A DNA stretch of 34,951 nucleotides from Kiritimatiellia bacterium (GTDB lineage: Bacteria > Verrucomicrobiota > Kiritimatiellia > CAIVKH01), in assembly GCA_023953695.1 (NCBI GenBank), contig JAMLJG010000023.1, positions 1 to 34,951 of the forward strand, written 5' to 3'. Position numbers and translations under genes: made by a program. Under the pieces are notes generated by a model. That model saw only the letters and a list, made by a program, of their open reading frames with translations, had not been told where the DNA came from and did not search any database. How positions within the stretch are numbered: the stretch's first letter is position 1; each line of letters opens with the position of its first letter. This document shows positions 22,385-30,895 of the stretch, one piece after another.

Positions 22385-23854
22385 ATGAGTCGCTTCTGGA
22401 TCAGTCTATTTCTCCCGCTCGCGCTTGCTCTTCGAGTCAGCGCAGTGCAGTTGTCGTTGGAAGACGACCGCATGACGCTGTCCGTGGACAAAACACCGCT
22501 CCGCGAGGTGCTGCAGAGCTTCGCCGAGCACGGCGTCCGCGTCCAGATGGATCCCACACTGGACGTCCTCGTCACCGGCTCGTGCAAATCCACGCCCGTC
22601 GAAGAGGCCCTCAATGCGCTCCTTCAACCTTTCGGCTATATCGTGACATGGGAAGTCGTCCCCGGCCCTGTGGCCGACCTCCCACGCCTGGCCGAAATCC
22701 AAGTATTCCAACGCGGCGCGCCCAAACGAATCGCCCCGCTGCCGCCGGAAACCAAGCTTCACCTCACGCGCGGCCCACTGCCGAACAGCCCGCTCTTCGT
22801 CGCCGATGAAATCCTGTTGCGCGTCCAACCCGGCACCAACGCCGACGAATTTCGCACGCTGCTCCGCCAACTGGGCGCAACGGTCATCGGCAGCATTCCA
22901 GAACTCGGCATCTATCAACTGCGGCTGCCCGCCGGCATCAACGTCCTCGACCTCGTCGAGCAACTGAAGCGCAATTCGCTGATCAAGGAAGTCGAGCCGA
23001 ACTACGCCGAGCTTATCCAGCGCACGCCAATGCAACAGGTCCTCGACTCGCCCGACGCCCATTCTGCAACCCTCCCGCACGTGCGCAGCAGCGCGGCGCC
23101 GCTGGCGATACTCGACTCCGGGCTTCTCGGAGGCGTCGGATTAGACGGCGCCGTCGTCGGCGAATACAACGCCTTGTTCCCCGACGCCGGAATGGGCGAT
23201 CCCCAAGGCCACGGCACGCAAATGGCGCTCGTCGCCGCCGGCTTGATTCAACCGCGCGGCGCGGCTGCGGTGGATGAAGGCGTGCCGCTCCTCGCCGTGC
23301 GCGCATTCGACGAAAACGGAGCGACCTCCAACTTCGCCCTCATGCGCGCGCTGCAATACGCCATAGACAAAGGCGCGCGCGTGGTGAACCTGAGCTGGGG
23401 CACCGAGACAGATAGCCGCTTCATCGCCGACGCCGTCGCCTATGCGCAATCGCGAGGCGTCATCGTTGTCGCCGCCGCAGGCAACGCACCGACCGGCACC
23501 GCCATGTATCCCGCCGCCTATCCCGGCGTCGTCGCCGTCAGCGCACTCAATGCAGATGGCACGCCATGGCCGCAATCCAACTACGGCAACTTTGTATCCA
23601 TCGCGGCTCCCGGAACGGCCAACTTCCCGATCGGCCACTCCGGCCCACCGGGCAACTATGCCGGAACCTCCATCGCCAGCGCGCAAGTCTCCCGCGAACT
23701 TGCGCTCTACCTCGCGCGCAATCCGAAGGCGACGGCAACCGAGGCCATTCGCGCGCTGCAAAAGGCCGCCACAGACGTCGGCGAAGCCGGGCGCGACCCC
23801 ATCTATGGCTACGGCGCGCTCGACGCCGCCGCTCAGGCCCAACTGCGCAAATAG
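22385..23854 (+). CDS. Secreted subtilase (S8) with N-terminal STN-like domain
   Basis: This 489-residue secreted serine protease has a signal peptide (1-20, cut near VSA). Next comes a region at about 22-92 that resembles the STN domain of secretins and TonB-dependent receptors (LSLEDDRMTLSVDKTPLREVL). A propeptide-like segment follows (about 142-210, DEILLRVQPGTNADEFRTLL, ending EVEPNY). The peptidase triad is D244 (LAILDSG), H276 (GHGTQM) and S429 (AGTSIASAQ), with N367 as oxyanion residue. All are present, so activity is likely. The propeptide resembles the fervidolysin-type inhibitor region. The STN-like part fused to a subtilase is unusual and might act as a binding module. The FkbM gene follows on the same strand. 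Confidence 0.92.
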   Translation: MSRFWISLFLPLALALRVSAVQLSLEDDRMTLSVDKTPLREVLQSFAEHGVRVQMDPTLDVLVTGSCKSTPVEEALNALLQPFGYIVTWEVVPGPVADLPRLAEIQVFQRGAPKRIAPLPPETKLHLTRGPLPNSPLFVADEILLRVQPGTNADEFRTLLRQLGATVIGSIPELGIYQLRLPAGINVLDLVEQLKRNSLIKEVEPNYAELIQRTPMQQVLDSPDAHSATLPHVRSSAAPLAILDSGLLGGVGLDGAVVGEYNALFPDAGMGDPQGHGTQMALVAAGLIQPRGAAAVDEGVPLLAVRAFDENGATSNFALMRALQYAIDKGARVVNLSWGTETDSRFIADAVAYAQSRGVIVVAAAGNAPTGTAMYPAAYPGVVAVSALNADGTPWPQSNYGNFVSIAAPGTANFPIGHSGPPGNYAGTSIASAQVSRELALYLARNPKATATEAIRALQKAATDVGEAGRDPIYGYGALDAAAQAQLRK

Positions 23855-23939
23855 ACGACGATTGGATTGCTCAACCTCGATTGACACTCGGCGCTTCATC
23901 CGCATACCATCCGCGCCCACCGAAAGAGAGTTCTGCGCC

Positions 23940-24833
23940 GTGAAGTATCTCGCCAAACAATTGACACCGCCTGCGCTTCGCCCCTTCATCAAATCACTCT
24001 TCGCTCGGACGTATTTGACCAATCCGAAGCTCGCCCGCGCCGCCATTGGCGAAGTCACCGAGGAGATGCGCGCGCGCATTGACGACGTCCTCGCCTGTCC
24101 CGACAACCAATATATTCCGCGCGCACCCAAGGCAGGAGTCTTGGACGGATATCGAATAACGATGCACAACGGCGTGAAGGTCTGTGCCCACGGATACTTC
24201 GGCGCCGGCGCTCTGAATATGCTCCTCGAGACGGGCGGAGTCCACGAGCCGCAAGAGGAGCGCGCCTTCGAGCGGCTCATTACATGGCTTCCCGAGCGCC
24301 CTGTCATGCTCGAACTCGGCGCCTGCTGGGCCTATTACTCCCTGTCGCTCCTGCAAGCGCGACCGCTGGCCTCCTGCTACATGGTCGAACCTGACCGGTT
24401 CAATATGGTCGCGGGAAAGCTCAACTTCAAAATAAATGGCCGGAAGGGCCACTTCACCCGCGCTTGGGTGGACGAACACCCCAAGCGCAATCCTCGAACC
24501 ATCTCCATTGATTCCTTCTGCGCACAACACGCCATCGAGCGCCTTCACATTCTTCACTCCGACATTCAAGGCTATGAACTGCCCATGCTGAAAGGGGCGC
24601 AAACCATGCTCTCCCAGCAGCGCGTGGACTACGTCTTCATTTCGTCGCACTCCAACGAGCTTCACGAGGCCTGCCGGGCCGAGCTCGTAAAACATCGCTA
24701 CGTCATTCTCGCTTCGGCAAATCTCGACGAGAGCTACTCCGTTGATGGCATCCTGGTGGCAAAGCGCGAGGCGCTGCCGACGCCGGAACCCATCGAGATT
24801 TCGCTCAAGCCCCCCCGCAAATCGGCGTTCTAA
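23940..24833 (+). CDS. FkbM-family methyltransferase
   Basis: This 297-residue protein begins at GTG 23940, preceded by AAAGAGAG; the longer upstream frame overlaps the subtilase and is rejected. The FkbM signature is clear: a SAM-binding motif-I region (VMLELGACWAYYSLSLL, 122-138), YMVEPDRFNM, and the conserved C-terminal block LHSDIQGYELPMLKGAQTML (205-224). FkbM enzymes O-methylate sugars or polyketides; here a polysaccharide or glycan target is a reasonable guess. The usual glycine-rich motif I is altered (GACWAYYS), as in some family members. It lies 85 bp after the subtilase stop; the 196 bp after it contain only the promoter of the malate dehydrogenase gene. Confidence 0.85.
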   Translation: MKYLAKQLTPPALRPFIKSLFARTYLTNPKLARAAIGEVTEEMRARIDDVLACPDNQYIPRAPKAGVLDGYRITMHNGVKVCAHGYFGAGALNMLLETGGVHEPQEERAFERLITWLPERPVMLELGACWAYYSLSLLQARPLASCYMVEPDRFNMVAGKLNFKINGRKGHFTRAWVDEHPKRNPRTISIDSFCAQHAIERLHILHSDIQGYELPMLKGAQTMLSQQRVDYVFISSHSNELHEACRAELVKHRYVILASANLDESYSVDGILVAKREALPTPEPIEISLKPPRKSAF

Positions 24834-24963
24834 CCTTCACCCCCTCGTCTCCAACGCCGAACGCGATTCAGCGAACGGCCCCGCCCTCGCGGACCTCTCC
24901 TAGCCCCGCGGCCGCAGCGCAGTCCCAGGGAAGCAAATAGTTCATCGCGAGTGCCGGTTCCGC

Positions 24964-24991
24964 TTGCCGGTCTGGCAGACATTGCTACAGT
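24964..24991 (+). promoter_or_regulatory. Candidate promoter of the malate dehydrogenase gene
   Basis: TTGCCG (24964-24969) and TACAGT (24986-24991) lie 16 bp apart, followed by a leader with AAGGAG (25016-25021), 8 bases before ATG 25030. The Shine-Dalgarno is the strongest in this part of the window. The promoter call is by pattern only. Confidence 0.4.
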
Positions 24992-25029
24992 GCACTCAAA
25001 TTGTCGCCCACCATTAAGGAGACGTATTC

Positions 25030-26034
25030 ATGAGCTACATCACGAACGACAAACTCGTCATTCTCGGCGCGGCCGGCGCCATTGGTTCCAATCTCGCGCA
25101 GTCCGCGCTCACGCTGGGCCTGACGCCAAACGTCTGTATGTACGACCCATTCGAAAAGGGTCTAAAGGGCGCTGCGGAAGAAATGTATCATTGCGCATTT
25201 CCCGGCGCGAATGTCACCTGGACCACCGACATCGCGGTCGCGCTCAAAGGCGCAAAATATCTCATCTCCTCCGGTGGCGCTCCGCGCAAAGAGGGAATGA
25301 CGCGCGAGGATTTGCTCAAGGGCAACTGCCAAATCGCCGAACAACTCGGCAAAGACATCCGCGCCAACTGTCCCGACCTTAAGTTTGCGGCCGTCATTTT
25401 TAATCCGGCCGACATCACCGGCCTCACGGTCCTCGTGCACAGCGGCCTACACCCCTCGAAAGTTGGCACTCTGGCCGCCCTCGACAGCACCCGCTTGCAA
25501 ACGGCGCTTGCGCAGCATTTCAATGTGGCGCAGGACAAGGTCACCGGCTGCCGCACCTACGGTGGCCACGGCGAGCAAATGGCTCCATTTGCCAGCACCG
25601 CCAAGGTGGATGGCAAGCCACTCTCCTCGCTGATCGGCACCCCCGCGCTAACCGACGATCAATGGAAAGCGATTCAAGCCCACGTCAAACAAGGCGGAAA
25701 GAAGGTCATTGAACTCCGCGGCCGCAGCTCCTTCCAGAGCCCCTCGCACCAGACACTCTTGATGGTCAAAGCCGTCATGGACGGCGCCGGCTATCCGTGG
25801 CCGGTCGGCTGCTACGTCAACGAACCCGCCGCCGGTTTCAACCAAATCATGATGGCAATGGAGACCAAGCTGACGAAAGACGGCGTTTCCTATGCCATGC
25901 CAACCGGCACCGCCGACGAACTCGCCGAACTCAAGACCTCCTACGGACACCTCGTCAAACTTCGCGACGAAGTGATCGCAATGGGCGTCCTCCCGCCCCT
26001 CTCCGACTGGAAGAAGATCAATCCGAATCTGTAA
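25030..26034 (+). CDS. mdh: Malate dehydrogenase
   Basis: This 334-residue NAD-dependent enzyme interconverts malate and oxaloacetate in the TCA cycle. The Rossmann motif is GAAGAIGS (13-20), with an acidic D39 that favours NAD. Active-site residues are R86 and R92 (APRKEGMTR), N125 (FNPAD), D152/R155 (LDSTR) and the proton-relay H180 (GGHGEQM). Arginine in the mobile loop and the overall form support malate over lactate. The sequence type resembles the Bacteroidetes-like Mdh more than the E. coli one, from memory. It is monocistronic, with its own promoter, and convergent with the MazG-like gene only 12 bp away. Confidence 0.93.
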   Translation: MSYITNDKLVILGAAGAIGSNLAQSALTLGLTPNVCMYDPFEKGLKGAAEEMYHCAFPGANVTWTTDIAVALKGAKYLISSGGAPRKEGMTREDLLKGNCQIAEQLGKDIRANCPDLKFAAVIFNPADITGLTVLVHSGLHPSKVGTLAALDSTRLQTALAQHFNVAQDKVTGCRTYGGHGEQMAPFASTAKVDGKPLSSLIGTPALTDDQWKAIQAHVKQGGKKVIELRGRSSFQSPSHQTLLMVKAVMDGAGYPWPVGCYVNEPAAGFNQIMMAMETKLTKDGVSYAMPTGTADELAELKTSYGHLVKLRDEVIAMGVLPPLSDWKKINPNL

Positions 26035-26046
26035 TCGGGTTCCGCG

Positions 26047-26379
26047 TCAGCGCAAGTCGCCGGAGCCGTGGAGCGTTCCGGCGTCCTTGCGCGCGGCCAG
26101 TTTGGCGAGATTCGCCGCGGCCACGTCATCCATCGAGAGCCCCAGCTCCGAACAGAGCGTCGCGATGTACCACAGCACATCGCCCAATTCCTTGGCGAGC
26201 AACGCGCGACGCTCGTCCGTCATCTTCCCGCCATCATCGCGCAGACATTTCTTGATCTTCTCGCAAATCTCGCCACTCTCGCCCGCCAGCCCCAGCGCGG
26301 GATAGACCCAATTGCCTTCGCCTCGGCCCGGATATACTGCCGTTCGCGCGGCGCCTTGCTGATATTCCGAAAACATCAT
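26047..26379 (-). CDS. MazG-like nucleotide pyrophosphohydrolase
   Basis: This 110-residue protein is an all-alpha NTP pyrophosphatase of the MazG/dUTPase-like superfamily. It shows the metal-binding pattern E34-x2-E37 (GLAGESGEICEKIKK) and E64-x2-D67 (KELGDVLWYIATL). Such enzymes hydrolyse non-canonical nucleoside triphosphates. ATG with complement at 26377-26379 is chosen because GGGAG lies about 8 bases upstream; ATG 26394 is in frame but has a poorer site. A single-domain form is normal. It diverges from the hydrogenase-maturation operon (197 bp apart) and converges with mdh. Confidence 0.88.
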   Translation of the reverse strand: MMFSEYQQGAARTAVYPGRGEGNWVYPALGLAGESGEICEKIKKCLRDDGGKMTDERRALLAKELGDVLWYIATLCSELGLSMDDVAAANLAKLAARKDAGTLHGSGDLR

Positions 26380-26576
26380 CGCACATTCTCCCATAGTTCC
26401 GCAGCTGAGCATATCGCCACCAAAGGCTCGCTCGCACGCCTTTTCCCCGCCCCCCGAATCAGGGAGCTCAACCCCATCTCCTTCACATCGGGGTTTCCCC
26501 GATCTCTCTTTCATCCTCTCATTCGCTCGCTTGCTCTTTCCTCCATACTCGCGCGCCGCCTATTCTTCCCGGAGCG

Positions 26577-26783
26577 ATGAACCTGCTCTACGGAACCATC
26601 ACGGAAATCTTCGAGGAGAACGATATGCGAATGGCCCGAATCCGCGTCGCGGGCGCACAAACGGTCGTCGCGCTGGATCTCGTTCCCGATGCTTCCGTTG
26701 GCGAACGCATTCTCGTGTGCAACGGCGTGGCAATCGAAAGGGTGAAGGAGGCCCTGGGTCATGTGCCTGGCAATTCCTGGTAA
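26577..26783 (+). CDS. HypC-like protein lacking the N-terminal cysteine
   Basis: This 68-residue protein resembles HypC/HupF in its small beta-barrel pattern (LYGTITEIFEENDMRMARIRVAG...VVALDLVPDASVGERILVCNGVAIERV). It begins MNLLYG where HypC has MCLAIPG, so the cysteine that contacts HypD and the hydrogenase large subunit is missing. Its end overlaps the start of the true hypC by 23 bp, implying translational coupling. It could be a regulatory or scaffold paralogue in Fe(CN)2CO assembly. GGAG is unusually close to ATG 26577, so the start is not certain. Confidence 0.7.
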   Translation: MNLLYGTITEIFEENDMRMARIRVAGAQTVVALDLVPDASVGERILVCNGVAIERVKEALGHVPGNSW

Positions 26784-27039
26784 AGTGGTGGCCATTGAGA
26801 CCGATGCGAACGGCGTCAAGATGGCAAAGGCGAACTTCGGCGGCGTGGTCAAGAAGGTCTGCCTCGAATATACGCCGGATGTCGAGGTGGGCGATTACGT
26901 CCTCGTTCACGTCGGCTTCGCGCTGAGTCGAGTGGATGAAGAAGAAGCGCAACGCACATTTCAATTGCTCGAAGAGCTGAACCAGCTCGACGAACTCATC
27001 GAGGCCGATCCCGCACTGCCGCAGGAGAATCCGCCGTGA
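26761..27039 (+). CDS. hypC: HypC hydrogenase maturation chaperone
   Basis: This 92-residue protein starts [13 protein letters not shown], the HypC signature, with the essential C2. HypC binds HypD and carries the Fe(CN)2CO unit to the large subunit of [NiFe]-hydrogenase. AAGGAGG (26745-26751) lies 9 bases before ATG 26761. Its stop overlaps the GTG start of hypD. A C-terminal tail ([18 protein letters not shown]) extends beyond the core. It is the second gene of the maturation operon; hypA, hypB, hypF and hydrogenase structural genes are not in the window. Confidence 0.95.
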   Translation: MCLAIPGKVVAIETDANGVKMAKANFGGVVKKVCLEYTPDVEVGDYVLVHVGFALSRVDEEEAQRTFQLLEELNQLDELIEADPALPQENPP

Positions 27040-28160
27040 AATTCATGGACGAATATCGCGACGAAAAACTCGCGCACAAACTCATCGCCGAGATCAAGCG
27101 CACCGTCACCCGGCCCTGGGTCCTGATGGAGGTCTGCGGAGGGCAGACGCACAGCATCGTGAAATACGGCATTGACCGACTTCTTCCCAAAGAAGTCGAA
27201 CTCGTACACGGCCCCGGTTGCCCGGTTTGCGTCACCGCCCTCGAGACCATTGACAAGGCGCACGCAATCGCGCAGCGGCCGAATGTGATCTTCTGCTCGT
27301 TTGGCGACATGCTTCGCGTGCCGGGCTCAGAGGCGGATTTGCTGGTTCTCAAATCGCGCGGGGCGGACATTCGCATCGTCTACTCCCCCATTGATTGCCT
27401 CAAAATCGCGCGCGAAAACCCGCACAAACAGGTCGTCTTTTTTGCCATTGGGTTTGAAACCACGGCCCCCGCCAATGCCATGGCCGTTTGGCAGGCGAAG
27501 AAGCAGGGCATTTCGAACTTCTCCATTCTCGTTTCCCACGTTCTGGTCCCCCCTGCCATTTCGGCGATCCTCCAGTCGCCCGACAATCGCGTACAGGGAT
27601 TCCTCGGGCCGGGGCACGTTTGCACTGTCGTCGGCTACCGCGAATATGAACCGCTCGCGACGCAATTTCGCGTGCCCATCGTGATCACCGGCTTCGAGCC
27701 GCTCGATCTACTCGAAGGCACGCTGATGGCAGTCCGCCAACTCGAAGAGGGACGCGCCGAAGTGGAAAATCAGTATCCCCGCGTCGTCCAGCGCGATGGC
27801 AACCGCGTCGCACAACAGATCGTGGAAAGCGTCTTTGAGGTCTGCGACCGCAACTGGCGAGGTGTCGGCTCTATCCCGCAGAGCGGCTACGCGCTGCGCC
27901 CAGATTTTGCCGCCTATGATGCCGAGCGCCTCTTCGATGTCGGGGCCATCGCCACACAGGAATCCGGCGTCTGCATCAGTGGACTCGTCCTGCGCGGCGC
28001 GAAGAAGCCTCACCACTGCTCCGCCTTCGGAAAGGCCTGCACGCCCGAACACCCGCTCGGCGCCACCATGGTTTCCGCCGAGGGCGCGTGCGCCGCCTAC
28101 TATGCGTATGGCCGCCACCTCCAGCCACAGGATTTCGCTGCGAAAGGTCAACCGTCATGA
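27036..28160 (+). CDS. hypD: HypD hydrogenase maturation protein
   Basis: This 374-residue iron-sulfur protein is the scaffold on which CN and CO ligands are attached to iron. Conserved cysteines are C34 ([11 protein letters not shown]), C62 and C65 (GPGCPVCVT), and the C-terminal 4Fe-4S cluster cysteines around [17 protein letters not shown] and [10 protein letters not shown]. Length and motifs match the family. Start is GTG 27036, which overlaps the hypC stop (27037-27039); ATG 27045 is a fallback. Its own stop overlaps the hypE start (ATGA, 28157-28160). Confidence 0.96.
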   Translation: MKFMDEYRDEKLAHKLIAEIKRTVTRPWVLMEVCGGQTHSIVKYGIDRLLPKEVELVHGPGCPVCVTALETIDKAHAIAQRPNVIFCSFGDMLRVPGSEADLLVLKSRGADIRIVYSPIDCLKIARENPHKQVVFFAIGFETTAPANAMAVWQAKKQGISNFSILVSHVLVPPAISAILQSPDNRVQGFLGPGHVCTVVGYREYEPLATQFRVPIVITGFEPLDLLEGTLMAVRQLEEGRAEVENQYPRVVQRDGNRVAQQIVESVFEVCDRNWRGVGSIPQSGYALRPDFAAYDAERLFDVGAIATQESGVCISGLVLRGAKKPHHCSAFGKACTPEHPLGATMVSAEGACAAYYAYGRHLQPQDFAAKGQPS

Positions 28161-29221
28161 ACGATCCCGCGTCGCTCGCTGCCGCGCTGACGTCTTGTCC
28201 GCTGCCCATTATGGACCACAAGGAAGTCGTCCTCCCTCACGGGGCCGGCGGCAAACTCTCTCAACGCCTCATCCAAAACATCATCCTGCCGCAGTTCCGC
28301 AACGAATTCCTGCAGCCGCTGCACGATGGAGCCGTCCTTTCCATCCACGGCGCTCGCCTCGCGTTCAGCACCGATTCCTACGTCGTCAACCCCCTCTTCT
28401 TTCCCGGCGGCGACATTGGCGACCTGGCCGTGAATGGCACGGTGAATGACCTCGCGATGTGCGGGGCGCAACCACTCTATCTCTCAGCGGCTTTTATTAT
28501 TGAAGAGGGACTTCCCATGGACGACCTCTGGCGCATCGTTCAATCCATGCGCCGCGCGGCAGATCGCGCAGGGATCGCGCTCGTCACGGGCGACACCAAG
28601 GTGGTGGATCGCGGAAAGGGCGACAAAATCTTCATCAACACCTCGGGCATCGGCTTCATTCCCGAAGGCCGCGCAATACAGCCCGGTCGCGCTGCCGTCG
28701 GCGACAAGATTCTCATCAGCGGACAAATCGCCGTGCACGGAATCGCAATTATGTCGGTTCGCGAAGGGCTCGAGTTCGAGTCCGAAATCGCCAGCGACAC
28801 CGCGCCGCTCAACAGCCTGGTCGAAGCCCTCTTCGCCGCCAGCAACAACATCCACGTCTTGCGCGACCCCACGCGCGGTGGCGCAACCAGCGCCCTCAGC
28901 GAAATTGCAGAAGCCGCACAGGTCGGAATTCGATTGGACGAATCGAGTCTCCCCATCAGCGAGGAGGTCAAAGGCGCCTGCGAAATCCTCGGTCTCGATC
29001 CGCTCTATGTCGCCAACGAAGGCAAGCTCCTCGCCTTTGTGCCCGCAAGCGATGCCGATGCCATCCTCGCCGCCATGCGCGCGCACCCACTCGGACGCGG
29101 CGCCGCGATCATTGGCGAAGTCGTTGCCGAGCACCCGCGCTTTGTCACCATGAAAACCCGCGTCGGCGGAACCCGCGTCGTCGAGATGCTGTCCGGCGAA
29201 CAACTTCCCCGAATTTGTTGA
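28157..29221 (+). CDS. hypE: HypE carbamoyl-dehydratase
   Basis: This 354-residue protein dehydrates the thiocarbamate on its C-terminal cysteine to make the cyanide ligand for the hydrogenase iron. The required last residue is present: the protein ends PRIC, C354. The PurM-like ATP-binding domain shows [25 protein letters not shown] and DPTRGG-type motifs ([16 protein letters not shown]). ATG 28157 overlaps the hypD stop, so hypC, hypD and hypE are translationally coupled. HypF, which provides the carbamoyl group, is not in view. Confidence 0.96.
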   Translation: MNDPASLAAALTSCPLPIMDHKEVVLPHGAGGKLSQRLIQNIILPQFRNEFLQPLHDGAVLSIHGARLAFSTDSYVVNPLFFPGGDIGDLAVNGTVNDLAMCGAQPLYLSAAFIIEEGLPMDDLWRIVQSMRRAADRAGIALVTGDTKVVDRGKGDKIFINTSGIGFIPEGRAIQPGRAAVGDKILISGQIAVHGIAIMSVREGLEFESEIASDTAPLNSLVEALFAASNNIHVLRDPTRGGATSALSEIAEAAQVGIRLDESSLPISEEVKGACEILGLDPLYVANEGKLLAFVPASDADAILAAMRAHPLGRGAAIIGEVVAEHPRFVTMKTRVGGTRVVEMLSGEQLPRIC

Positions 29222-29290
29222 TCACCCGCCGCGCCGCCGTCCTTGACTTTCGCACCCAAAGAGGCTTGTATTACAGGTCCTTTCTTCGGT

Positions 29291-29366
29291 GCCCCCATCG
29301 TCTAGAGGCCTAGGACGCCAGGTTCTCATCCTGGTAACACCGGTTCGAATCCGGTTGGGGGTGCCA
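29291..29366 (+). tRNA. tRNA-Glu (anticodon CTC)
   Basis: GCCCCCATCGTCTAGAGGCC begins a complete cloverleaf. Acceptor strand GCCCCCA pairs with TGGGGGT, with a G-U pair at its end. The anticodon arm is CCAGG/TTCTCAT/CCTGG, giving anticodon CTC (glutamate), and the T arm is CCGG/TTCGAAT/CCGG. The discriminator is G and CCA is encoded (29364-29366). It lies 69 bp after hypE and is convergent with the pyruvyl transferase gene. Confidence 0.96.
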
Positions 29367-29379
29367 TCTCCTTCTGGCC

Positions 29380-30759
29380 TCAGAACGGGCGGCGGCTCGG
29401 CGCCAGAAGCGTGGCGAACACTTCGCGAACCCGCTTATTCGCTTGTTCGGCAGCAGCGACCAATTTTTCGCGCGTCTGGGCGCGTTCCCCATACTTCTTC
29501 ATCGCAAATCGCAACGCCGCGCCCATTTCGTCGAGCCGCGCATCCACCACAGATTCGTGCAATTCGGTCGAATTGAAGACGCCTTCAAATCGCCAGTTGT
29601 CGGCAATCCCTACCGTCGGGATCCCCTGCGAGAGCGCGGCGATACACGCGTGCAATCGCGAGCCAATGAAAAACTCGCACCGCCCAATCGCAGCCTTGAT
29701 CCGACACGGATCCGTCACGCCGCGCAGCACATGCAGGCGACTGCGCAGCGCTTCGGGCAACACGGCAATAACGTGATCGCTGGCGTCGGCGTCGCTCTCG
29801 GGATGACCCGCCGGCACCGCAGTGTGGGGAATCAGCAGAATCCGCGCCGTGGGATCGGCAGCCAATAGCGCGAGAATCAGTTCTGGGATGTATCCCGCAT
29901 AATCCAGCGCGAGATTCAGCGAGGACTGCTTCCTGAATCCGTCGCTATACATTCCGCCATTGATGTTAATTCCAATTATCGGACCATCGCCCGTCAACGC
30001 GGGAGACACGGCATCGGCCGGAAACGCACCAACCGGCAGCGTGAATGCAATGTCGTGACACAACTCCACAGGCGGCGCGGGAAAGCGACCCGCAAGCGCA
30101 ATGCCCACCTGAACACTCGCGAGATCGCGCCCAAAGAGGCCGCGCGTGCGCGCGGCCACAAAGCGCATCAACGCCCGACCCGGCGCACTGCGACAGGGCG
30201 AAAGCGATTGCGGCAAAAGATAGGGCGGCCGCCCCGCAGCGATCGCGGTCAGCACGGGCAGACACCCGGCCACGAAATTCAGAAACCCTCGCTCATCCGT
30301 GAACCCGTCGCCGCCCTGAATGTCGCCCACCCATGTCGCCTGCTCCACGGTCTCGACCCAGCGCGAGCGCGATGGCATGACGGCGTGCGGCCGCAGGCGT
30401 TTATGCACGCGGCGATAGAGCGCGAGCAGCGGGAGGAATAGCAGATTGTCGCGCAGCGCGACACGGCGCGAAATCCGAGCATTCACCACATCCACAGACA
30501 CGGTTTCGGATCCGAGCTGCGCCGTCTGCGACTCGCCCGAAGTGTGCTCGACAAGAAGAACGATGCGCGCATCGGGACAACACTGTCGAACAAGCCCCAC
30601 CAGCGCTGTGGAAAGCGCCACAACACCGAGATCGCCGCTGTCCAAAGCGACACCCATCAAGCAAATCGTCGTATGTTTTTGCAGCGTGATCGGCAAGTCC
30701 CCCATCGCCTGCGACGACACCCAGGAACTCCCCACGCGGCCAAAGCGTGTTGTCTTCAC
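29380..30759 (-). CDS. Polysaccharide pyruvyl transferase family protein
   Basis: This 459-residue protein fits the polysaccharide pyruvyl transferase family (CsaB/WcaK-like), which adds pyruvate ketals from PEP to cell-surface sugars. The strongest match is C-terminal: CEFFIGSRLHACIAALSQGIPTVGIA, followed by the usual helical end. An N-terminal GT-B-like half contains GDLGVVALSTALVGLVRQ and GDIQGGDGFTDERG. Start is GTG with complement at 30757-30759, with AGGAG 5 bases upstream. Some family members lack pyruvylation activity, so the reaction is an inference. It diverges from the ABC transporter (137 bp), and tRNA-Glu lies just past its stop. Confidence 0.85.
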   Translation of the reverse strand: MKTTRFGRVGSSWVSSQAMGDLPITLQKHTTICLMGVALDSGDLGVVALSTALVGLVRQCCPDARIVLLVEHTSGESQTAQLGSETVSVDVVNARISRRVALRDNLLFLPLLALYRRVHKRLRPHAVMPSRSRWVETVEQATWVGDIQGGDGFTDERGFLNFVAGCLPVLTAIAAGRPPYLLPQSLSPCRSAPGRALMRFVAARTRGLFGRDLASVQVGIALAGRFPAPPVELCHDIAFTLPVGAFPADAVSPALTGDGPIIGININGGMYSDGFRKQSSLNLALDYAGYIPELILALLAADPTARILLIPHTAVPAGHPESDADASDHVIAVLPEALRSRLHVLRGVTDPCRIKAAIGRCEFFIGSRLHACIAALSQGIPTVGIADNWRFEGVFNSTELHESVVDARLDEMGAALRFAMKKYGERAQTREKLVAAAEQANKRVREVFATLLAPSRRPF

Positions 30760-30895
30760 AAATTCTCCTGTCGGTTATAGTTCATCAGGAGCGCAACACT
30801 TTTCAAGCCTTCTTCAACTGATCGGATCGGATCGCCTCGCCATGGCCACATGAATAGTGCGTCCAGCATAGCCATTCCTCGCACGAATCAATAGG

